A stretch of DNA of 64,000 bases. Origin: Leishmania mexicana MHOM/GT/2001/U1103 (Eukaryota > Euglenozoa > Kinetoplastea > Trypanosomatida > Trypanosomatidae). Where the stretch lies: NCBI RefSeq assembly GCF_000234665.1, contig NC_018325.1, positions 193,501 through 257,500 of the forward strand. Direction: 5' to 3'. Positions 19,771 through 27,514 of the stretch are shown in pieces. Within the stretch, counting starts at the first letter, position 1, and every line of letters begins with the position of its first letter. Both the position numbers and the translations under genes were made by a program. Under the pieces are notes generated by a model. That model was not told where the DNA came from and ran no database searches. It saw nothing but the letters and a program-made list of their open reading frames with translations.

Positions 19771-22040
19771 TCTGAACTCAAAGGGCCGCTTTTGTCTTCG
19801 GATTAGGGAAACAACGTTTGCCCTTTCGCAAATTCTTTTCTCGAGTCCCAAAGCCTAGCTTGAATCAGTGGAAAGATGACGGGTAGCACAACTGAGAAAA
19901 GCAAGCTCTTTAAGCAGCGTTGTGTGGGCGGGGTGTTGGTTTCAACACAGTGAACAAATCAACCACGACGCTGCTTTTGGTGTGCTAAAGTTTGTCTATC
20001 TAGACGGTGAGGAAACGACAAACTGACGCCCTTGCCAAGGCAAGCGCTCCTCTCTTTTGGTACCGTGCTGCGCCCCGACCCAGATGCTTGTGAGCGGCCA
20101 TAAAAACGTACCCATGCGTTCCGTCGAGTTCCCTTCAGGGACGACCACAAAAGGTTGGCTTCTTTTCGCGTGCTTTCACGATCCCCACAGCTTAAGCGCC
20201 CCGCAAAGGCCACAGGACGCGCAAGCAGAAGGCGTCGATGTAGTTCTGAGGAAGAGAAAAAACCGACATATTCCCCCGAAACCCTTTAACAATACCCGTC
20301 GGGTCCAGGGTTGCTTCGCCTGCGCGTTCCCCAAAACCCCGTTTGCACCCCAGCCGCCATACATCATCGCCCCCAGTACTCTTAGAACCAAACCAACCCC
20401 CCCCCCCTCCCCCAACACACGTTCTCCTTCAAAGATCTGACTTTATTAGCTCGATTTGAAACGGCTAAGAGAGCGGGGCAAACCCACCAGGCAGGTCTGG
20501 CGTGCCTTTCCAATTAGGCAGGCCATCCCTCAGAGAACCGCCCCCCTTACCACCTAAAGACGCATCGCGCGCCCCTTTTCCCCCAAGGGCACAGAAAAGC
20601 CCCCGGCAAAGATTTCGGGCCCCACATTCTTTTGCCCCACCGCACAAAGGGTGAAAAACCATGAAAGACGGGCGGTGGTGAGGCAAAACCCCCAGATTCA
20701 AAGAAACACGTCTCGATTTATCCACGCGAGGGCCCCCAAGACAAAAGACCCCTAAGCGGCCTTTCAAAGCCAGAACCCCTTTCGGCGCAACCACCTTCGG
20801 CACACCAGAGCCCCGCAGCCCCCAAAGCAAAGCAGACTCCGCCAAAGACCTTGCGCTGTGGATCTTCATCGATTCCCCAACGGATGCGCACCACGCGGGG
20901 ATCCCACCTGACCCCAGCCAGATCCACCCACACCACGGCGCCAAAATGTTTTCGAAGGGTATAATTTGAAGGGAACGGCTGACGGGGGCCTCGCGAGAAG
21001 CGCTTCCCCCCAACAAATTCCTTTGGGAATCCCTACGGCACGGCATTCCAACAAGAGATTTGGCGATTTTCGCGCCCCCAATCCCCCCCCGGGCGCCGCG
21101 GAAGTTTCGCCGCGGCTGCCCCCACCGGTGGCCCGAAAGCCGGCGCAGGCGAGATGGAAAAAGACGCGCCCGCATGATGGGTGTGACCTTATCGTAAACC
21201 ATGCGCGCGCTCTTAAAACCAGCGGTTTGTTTTTACGAAACGCACAGCCAGGTGGCGCACCTTTCCGATTGGGAAAAGGGCGGGCCGGTTTTCACAACAC
21301 CAAAGTTCCGTGGTCGCCTAAACTTTCTGACGCGGCGCTTAATTTACGGGCCGCTCTCAACCTTTTTCGAAAAACCCCTACCCCCTCCCTCCACGGACAA
21401 GCGCCAAAGGATACCACACAGAAAATGCCAAAAAAAACATCATTCGTGAAAAACAGAAACCCCAAAAAACTTTTAAAGATGCCAAACAACAAAACGGGAA
21501 CACACAAACAAACACCGACCATCATAATGTGCAGAAAAGGTGTGTCTTCAGGCAATAGATTCATACCAAACGTCAAGACGCATTTTGCGCGTGCGACACA
21601 TAAAGGTGGTGGCCCCTAACAACGGCGCCTCTTTTCCGGGGGTGCGAAAAGAGAAAAGAAACCCGGCCCCGGATGTTTTGCGCGGGTGTCGTCTGCGCCT
21701 TTTAGTCGTGGTGCTTTTCAAAAGGGAATGACCCTTGGTTCGGCCGTCTTTCACCGGCCCCAACCAAAAGCGCTTTGTATGTTTCTCCTCGGTGTTTCTG
21801 TTAAACCGAAATCTGTTTTGTTCACTATTTGCGCCTGTCAAAATGATGGCGCCAGCCTTCGGCAAAAACCCTCTTTGCCACCTTCTGATTTTAAAAAAAG
21901 CCGACCTAAAAAATATCACTTTAAACTTCCGCCGCCAGAAGTGTTTCTCCAGAAACCCTCCGACAGATCCGCGCGCACACGCGCCAACCATTTTTGCCTT
22001 TTCGTCGAAGAGCGAAATAAAATTGGCGGCTTTCTGGCCC

Positions 22041-22360
22041 CCCACCCCGCCAAATGCCAGAACCACTTCTGGTAGTGACGGGGTCAGGTGGCTACGCCGC
22101 AGGAGAGGGAGGTCAGAGCGATGCATCGCTGCTGGTGTCGGCGGTGGGGCCCTGGATGACGCTGCATCGGAGTGACCCGCGACAGCGAGCGCTATCTGTC
22201 CCACCCCCTTGGTGGGCAGGGTGACACCGTGACGTGGGAGCCTCCCACCCCCGGCCCTCACACACCGCCCACTGGTGTGGGGAGCCTGGGCGCCACCGCT
22301 GGGTTCAGCCTTTGGCTGGGGTGTGTGTGTGGAGGTGTGGGTTCTTGTGTCGGAGGGAAA
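22041..22360 (+). repeat. SIDER-like dispersed repeat, copy C (partial)
   Basis: Opposite orientation to copies A and B. The core from CCAAATGCCAGAACC to GGGAGCCTGGGCGCCACCGC is clean (22051-22300). Beyond that, only a blurred version of the A/B flank is visible (GTGTGTGTGGAGGTG and following). The piece between is missing, as in copy F. Confidence 0.7.
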
Positions 22361-23841
22361 AAAGCTGTCGTGTATAAAAAGGGTTGTGTGTGCGTTTTTC
22401 GTGCGGTGTTTTTTGTCAGCGCGCCGTGGGTGTTTGCCTGTAAAAGGGGGGTTCGTTATGGGGGGAGTTGGGGAAAGGTATTTTGAGGGGGCCCCGCGAG
22501 GTTAATGCTAGTGGTTTTTGGTTTGCGGCGACCGGCTGTGGGAATCGGGGTGTTTGTTTTTTGGTTGGTTGCGCCAGCTGTGTGGGCTGGTCGGGCTTTT
22601 TCGAAAGGCGCCGAGCAGGACGTTCGTTGGGCACGTTTTGGTTTTGGAGGCTGAAGAGGTTTTCGAGAGGTCTTTTGAACCCCCCTGTCTCTCCAGCGGC
22701 TTTGGGTTTTGGAGTTGAGCGTAAAGTAAAGCGGGGAAAAGGGAAGCTGGTGCGAGAGTCGCATGGGTATCGAGTTTCATCGAAAAATTCACGTTATTTG
22801 GATAACCAAGGCCCTGGGTGTGAAGGAAAAGTTGACGCTTTCTTGGTTTCGGGGGGATTCTGGGTGTTCGGGTCCTTGAAGCTCTTGGAAGCCCTTTTTC
22901 TTGTGACGAAAGGTTTCGAGGTGGTGGTGGTGATGGGCGCTTGGGTCTCAGGTTTTGTGTTTTTTTTTGTTTCGCATCTTTTCAGAGGAGAACGGCACGA
23001 ATACAAGTGCAATGAACGGGGGGTTTTGATTCCCTTCGCGCTGTGGCCGGTGTGGCGGGCATCGTTGGTGCTCTTGTGTTCTAAAGTGGTGGTGTTGGGA
23101 AATCATGACGGATGGGGGGTTGTTTGGAAGGGGGGCGAGGACCGCTTTGAAACCATGGTGGTGGGCTGGTGGCGGTCAAGGCTTCCCTTCTTGCGGTGTG
23201 GTGGTGATCAAGAGTTGCGTTGATTGTGTGAGGGGTGCTTTATGAATTCCATAGATGGGGGAATGAAGGGCTCCGTGGAGACTGCGTTGATGCGCGACAT
23301 GAGAGAGAGTTAAGTACTCGGAGAAATTTGTTTCGATGTGATGTGCTCCTCAATCGCCGGATGTGCCGCCACGGCAGCGGAAATGTAGGATTGCTGGGGT
23401 TTATTATCGATATATTTACACTCCGTTTATTCAGTGTGACATGCTCAATCTACGCGCCGCAGGGCAAAAGAAGACTCTTGCCAGTTACTGTTGAGATCTC
23501 GCAGGGCTGTGAGTGGACAATCGGAGCTGAAACGCCAATCCTTCCCTCGTTCGCTGCTGCTGAGATTCTTGCAGTTGCGAAACCGATTCACGAAGAAATC
23601 GACAAGGGGATGGGCACACATCCCACTCTTGAGGCATTGCTCCGGTTGAGTGCGACTTCTTCCTTTACAGCACCAAATATGAGTTCGCGGACGGTGTCGG
23701 GCCACCGCCATGGACAGGTGGAGACGTAATCAAAAGGCCCCGAATAAATCTAGTAGCCAACTGTGTGTTCCTCGTACCTTGTATTCACCACTTTTCTCGA
23801 TAAGCGATTCTTAGCAATTACATGATACCCACCTTGTGTTC

Positions 23842-24984
23842 ATGCACGCCACCTACTTGCAAAGGGTCACTCGGCATTTTTGCGAGGATAAAGGGAAAGA
23901 GTTTGACATTGCGGCGGAGGTTAGACATGCAAGTCAGGGCACGGATGTGCGCCATCTCGTACCCTTGACAAAGGCGGGTATACAGCACTTTTCAACCTTT
24001 TTGCCACCAGTAAAAAACAAAGATGACCTCGATTCTCTGCCCGAGAGGCTGAAAGGGACCGGGGAGCTTGGCTTCTCGCCTTTGTTCGACCCCTCTTTGA
24101 TTGATGCTTGCTGCCAGCGCGGCATTTTCCCCTTGGCTATTGCAATCGACGACAACATTTTTCTCTTTGCTCCAAAGCTACACGTGGAGCGGGCTATTTG
24201 CGCACTTGCTGACGGCGCAGCACAGCGCAAGACTATAGGTGGTTTTCCCTTCTGTGAGGGTAGGGAGGGCACTTTCGACAAGGATTGCCTTGGAGTTTCG
24301 CGAAAGCTCACAAAAGCGCCAAATGAAAGTACCCATCGTCCCTCGTTCGACATTTTTGTTAATCGAAAAGAGGACCTAGTCGACGTTTTTACGCTAATAC
24401 GGAGACAGCATGGTGAAAATTGGCTGTGCGCGCCGCTACGAGTGTGCTTGCTCCACATGTTTTTCAATTCAACTAAGTACGCAACGAAAATCATTGTCAC
24501 TGCTGTCCGTCATCGAAAATATAGCAACGGGCCTTTTTCAGAGAACTCACCCGTGATTCAAGAAGGGGAGCTCGTTGCATGCGAGGTTGGCTATCTAGTT
24601 GGAGACATTTACGCTTCCGCAACCGGTGCATACTGTATTAGCGGCGGTGGGTCTCTGCAGTTGAGCCTAACTGGCGTTTGCATGAAGTCGGCTGGTTGCC
24701 GCTTATGGGATTTGGGTATGATGATGAGCTACAAGAAATCTCTGCAATGCGTTTCTTTACCTCGTAGAAAATGGCAAAAGATGGTCTCAGCGCGTCGCGC
24801 AATCCCCAACGAGCATATTTTGAGCTATTTGCGAGATTTGGAGCAAGGGCGCCCAGTGAGTGACTTTTTAAAAAGTGACGTACCACCTGCCATTGCCGAC
24901 CCGAATAGCAAGTCGCAACACAAGAAGCGGCTGAAGAAAGAAGCTGCTATCCAGCGAAAGGCAGAAAGACGAATTCATCTATAG
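23842..24984 (+). CDS. leucyl/phenylalanyl-tRNA-protein transferase-like protein
   Basis: A 380-residue protein. The first ATG is at 23842 (MHATYLQRV); a GTG two codons earlier is ignored. Several segments recall the bacterial Aat family, which adds Leu or Phe from tRNA to protein N-termini with a GNAT-like fold: GFSPLFDPSLIDACCQRGIFPLAI near 78-100, FAPKLHVERAI near 109-119, then EGELVACEVGYLVGDIYASATG near 241-262 and GSLQLSLTG...GCRLWDLGMMMSYKKSLQC near 270-303. The last two are the strongest match, to the GELVGGxxG and DxQ/WDLG regions. Long inserts (130-200) and a Lys-rich tail are extra. Third-position GC is lower than in neighbouring genes. It is the first gene of the plus-strand unit. 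The fold assignment is reasonable; enzymatic activity is inference. Confidence 0.6.
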   Translation: MHATYLQRVTRHFCEDKGKEFDIAAEVRHASQGTDVRHLVPLTKAGIQHFSTFLPPVKNKDDLDSLPERLKGTGELGFSPLFDPSLIDACCQRGIFPLAIAIDDNIFLFAPKLHVERAICALADGAAQRKTIGGFPFCEGREGTFDKDCLGVSRKLTKAPNESTHRPSFDIFVNRKEDLVDVFTLIRRQHGENWLCAPLRVCLLHMFFNSTKYATKIIVTAVRHRKYSNGPFSENSPVIQEGELVACEVGYLVGDIYASATGAYCISGGGSLQLSLTGVCMKSAGCRLWDLGMMMSYKKSLQCVSLPRRKWQKMVSARRAIPNEHILSYLRDLEQGRPVSDFLKSDVPPAIADPNSKSQHKKRLKKEAAIQRKAERRIHL

Positions 24985-25390
24985 GCTTGACCAGCTACTT
25001 GGCTTTCAACAATATTCGTGTATATATATATTCGGTGGTCTTGTACGGTCTAGCTGTCTCACATTTTTGTTCCCTCAAAGAGACTACAACAGAGAAAAAA
25101 AGGAGAATATGGGCAGAAATAGGGAAGGCTTTGTAGCTCTCTCTTTCGTACAGGTTCAGCCTTTGGTCCTATGGTGCCAACCTCTCAAACGACATACAAT
25201 TCGGAAGGATCGTATGCGCATACGTGTAATCCTTTCGCGTTAAACTATTTTGCTTCATGTTTTACCATGTCACCCTTTTCTTTCCTTCAATTTTCTCTTT
25301 CTTTCAATGTTCTATTTTCTGCGTTTTCACTCACAACGCTAAAACTCCTTTGTGTTCTCATCACATTTTCGAGCGATCAAGGTGACAATA
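24985..25390. other. intergenic region with trans-splice signals
   Basis: Holds the 3' UTR of the transferase-like gene, a short TATATA run near 25021, and the T-rich tract and AG that precede eL36. No other gene is seen. Confidence 0.6.
25271..25373 (+). promoter_or_regulatory. candidate trans-splice acceptor for eL36
   Basis: A long T/C-rich tract at 25271-25320 is followed, with no intervening AG, by AG at 25372-25373. This would leave an untranslated leader of 17 bases before the ATG at 25391. Confidence 0.6.
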
Positions 25391-25708
25391 ATGTCCGCAC
25401 CTACTCCTCGCACCGGCATCATTGCTGGCTTCAACAAGGGTCATGTGACGACCCGCCGCCCGCGCCAGCCGTCGCCCAACGACCGCTTTGCCGTGCCCCA
25501 CAAGCACCTGCGCGCTGTGAAGGCTATCATCGCTGATTTAGTAGGCTTGTCCCCCCTGGAGAAGCGCGTACAGGAGTTTCTGCGTGTCGGGAAGGAGAAG
25601 CGTGCTTTGAAGTACTGCAAGAAGCGTCTTGGAGATTTTACTGCGGCCAAGAAGAAGCGTGCGAAGATGGAGGAGGCGCTTCGCCATGCGACCAAGAAGC
25701 ACCATTAA
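25391..25708 (+). CDS. RPL36: 60S ribosomal protein eL36
   Basis: A 105-residue basic protein of the large ribosomal subunit. It has the eL36 features: GIIAGFNKGHVTTRR near the N-terminus, the central helix around LSPLEKRVQEFLRVGKEKRALKYCKKRLG, and a Lys/Arg-rich end (KKKRAKMEEALRHATKKHH). The length matches the family (about 100-105). The upstream open frame of 13 codons begins without ATG and is discarded. The sequence is confidently recognised. Confidence 0.96.
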   Translation: MSAPTPRTGIIAGFNKGHVTTRRPRQPSPNDRFAVPHKHLRAVKAIIADLVGLSPLEKRVQEFLRVGKEKRALKYCKKRLGDFTAAKKKRAKMEEALRHATKKHH

Positions 25709-26024
25709 CGTATTCGGCAGCTGTCATCACTTTTTTTTCTACTTTGGCAAAAGATCAAGCGAGAAAATCAAAAAACAACAACAAAAACAATATAATGGTT
25801 AAAAAGTTGTGCGATCACAGTGCCTAACTGCACCTTTTCCACGCGAGCTACTCCTGTGCTCTGGTGCCTTCTCTTTTGTGACAATCTCTGTGATATCGCT
25901 TGATGCTCTACTATTCCTTCTGTGCTATCATCTCTGTTCTCTCTTGAACCCCTGCACTATTCATCTGTGTGACGTGAAGCCAGATTGCTCTTTATCCTCT
26001 CGCCAGCTCAAGCTCGACAAGAAA

Positions 26025-26309
26025 ATGGGAGAGAGTACCATTATTGATCGTGATGCACTCACTGAATCACAGAAATGGTCATATATTACGGACAACACAT
26101 TGAAAATGATGAGCTTGGGATTTCTGTGCGGCGGTGCCGTTTCAATGGTTGTATTTCGCTCGGTCGCGTCTCGCGCAGCCGTCACCGCATTCGGGACAGG
26201 GTGTGGCATTGGGAAGTCGTACGTCGATACGAAGTACATTTTAGGTCATGATGTTGCAGCTGAAACAGTCTGGTCTGCGCAAGTAGCACCACCAAAGAGT
26301 AGCACGTAA
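26025..26309 (+). CDS. Mic10-like MICOS subunit (mitochondrial crista junction protein)
   Basis: A 94-residue protein starting MGESTIIDRD. It shows the Mic10 plan: two membrane segments with glycine-rich motifs that let the protein oligomerise and bend the inner membrane at crista junctions. The first segment is LGFLCGGAVSMVVF at about 31-44. The second contains FGTGCGIGKSYVD at 56-68, the family's GxGxGxGxxY signature. Length matches Mic10 (about 75-100). A longer open frame upstream is GTG/other-start read-through of a T/C-rich leader. It stands directly before ATP synthase subunit c, another crista-membrane component. Kinetoplastids are known to have Mic10 proteins; I cannot say which paralogue this is. 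Confidence 0.8.
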   Translation: MGESTIIDRDALTESQKWSYITDNTLKMMSLGFLCGGAVSMVVFRSVASRAAVTAFGTGCGIGKSYVDTKYILGHDVAAETVWSAQVAPPKSST

Positions 26310-26654
26310 GTCTTTTCTCTCTACAACCACGCCATCTTTTTTTTTCCAGTGAAGCTCCGACAGAGTTCAGAACAAGAAAAATAAATAAATGTAGACAAAG
26401 CAAGAACAGTAGCACCACGTCGCCCCTCAACTATCTGAAGTCTATCTATTCACCCACTTCGTTCATAGTCTACAGAGGTCTAGCATGCCCTTTGGATGCT
26501 GTCTCTCGCCCCATATGCTTTCTTCTCATTCATGTCCTATGTATAGCTCCTTGCTGCTCTCTTTTCAGTGAATCCGTATTTTTGCTCCATAACAGTCCTG
26601 GGTACTCTTCACACTCTTACTCTTTCCACAAACACCCTTTTCACTTACACGAAG
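26310..26654. other. intergenic region between Mic10-like and ATP synthase c genes
   Basis: A short spacer holding the 3' UTR of the Mic10-like gene and the splice signals of the next gene. No further gene is seen. Confidence 0.6.
26548..26568 (+). promoter_or_regulatory. candidate trans-splice acceptor for ATP synthase subunit c
   Basis: TCCTTGCTGCTCTCTTTTCAG, a near-perfect pyrimidine tract and AG ending at 26568. There is no ATG between it and the start at 26655. Confidence 0.7.
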
Positions 26655-26975
26655 ATGATGCGCCGTGTCATTGCTCAGCCCGTCGCCCGTCGCGTAGCGG
26701 CCGCCTCTAGCGCGCTCATGGTTGCCCCTCGCCAAGCCTCCACTGTCACCCTCTCTGTCCATGGCATGCACTACGTCGGCACCGGTCTCGCCGCCATCGC
26801 CCTCGGTGGTGTCGGCTTGGGTATCGGTACCATCTTTGGCTGCTTGCTGATGGGCTGCGCTCGCCAGCCCAACCTGACCAAGATGCTCTTCAACTACGCC
26901 ATTCTGGGCTTCGCCCTGACGGAGGCCATTGGCCTGTTCGCGCTGATGCTCGCCTTCCTCATGCTCTTCTCGTAG
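26655..26975 (+). CDS. mitochondrial ATP synthase subunit c (subunit 9)
   Basis: A 106-residue precursor of the proteolipid that forms the rotating c-ring of mitochondrial F1Fo ATP synthase. Residues 1 to about 30 are an Arg/Ala-rich mitochondrial presequence (MMRRVIAQPVARRVAAAS). The mature part has two membrane helices, VGTGLAAIALGGVGLGIGTI (41-60) and MLFNYAILGFALTEAIGLFALMLAFLML (77-104). They are joined by the conserved polar loop ARQPN (69-73). The proton-carrying acid is E90 in ALTEAIGLF. The frame extends upstream without an ATG, so the start is the ATG pair at 26655/26658. Trypanosomatids usually carry more than one subunit 9 gene with different presequences; only one is here. Confidence 0.96.
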   Translation: MMRRVIAQPVARRVAAASSALMVAPRQASTVTLSVHGMHYVGTGLAAIALGGVGLGIGTIFGCLLMGCARQPNLTKMLFNYAILGFALTEAIGLFALMLAFLMLFS

Positions 26976-27514
26976 AGTGCCCGTGAATCGTTCCGATGAA
27001 TTCTACTATCGCCTCGTATATGCGAACTTCTAGGACCTTTGTTTTGTGTATTCTGACGTAATGTTTCCCTTTTGTGGTAAAAAATAGTTATGTAGGCAGC
27101 GTTAGTTACGGTATGAAGCGGAAAAAAACTGAAAACGAAAGGCGGATTCCAATATCTGTCTATAGCTGTTGTATGGGGCTCTCTTGCACTTAAACGAAGG
27201 ATATCGGTTCTTGTGGGCAGTGGACAGTTCAATTGGGATTGCACAATGGCTCGAGCTCTATGGCACGGAGTGGGCTGGCTTACAGGGAGGGGCGAAGGTG
27301 GGGAGCATAAAATGCGCTGTTTTCATCTTCGCACCCCTCACACAATCGGTCTTCTTGTCTCTCTAGAAAACAAAAACACACACGCATATGAAGAAGCCCG
27401 TGAAAGGGAAAAGGCGTTCGTCTGCTTGAAAACAACAATGGTCTACTTATTTCCCTCTCCCTTCTCCATTCTTCATTTGTGCTTAAACTAACAGATTGCA
27501 GGTTTTTCCTGAAG
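26976..27514. other. intergenic region, no gene seen
   Basis: Holds the 3' UTR of ATP synthase c and the 5' flank of the next gene. A candidate splice AG lies at about 27500 (ATTGCAG), 14 bases before the next ATG. Confidence 0.55.

Larger units (their letters stand above)
18016..23841. other. divergent strand-switch region (probable transcription start region)
   Basis: All genes to the left are on the minus strand and all genes to the right on the plus strand. In trypanosomatids such divergent junctions are where RNA polymerase II starts both polycistronic units, without a defined core promoter. The plus strand is C/A-rich from about 18.45 to 22.0 kb and G/T-rich from about 22.3 to 23.2 kb. 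It includes repeat copies B and C. No supported gene lies inside; the frame 22468-23223 is translation of G/T-rich sequence. Part of the sequence (about 19.7-23.2 kb) may be of poor quality. Confidence 0.75.

Noticed and set aside
22468..23223. A 251-codon plus-strand frame in the strand-switch region
   Set aside because: It starts without ATG, is rich in Gly, Val, Phe and Trp as expected from random G/T-rich sequence, and lies in doubtful sequence.
23235..23729. A 164-codon plus-strand frame just before the transferase-like gene
   Set aside because: It opens with GTG, the first ATG comes late, and composition is not protein-like; more likely leader sequence.
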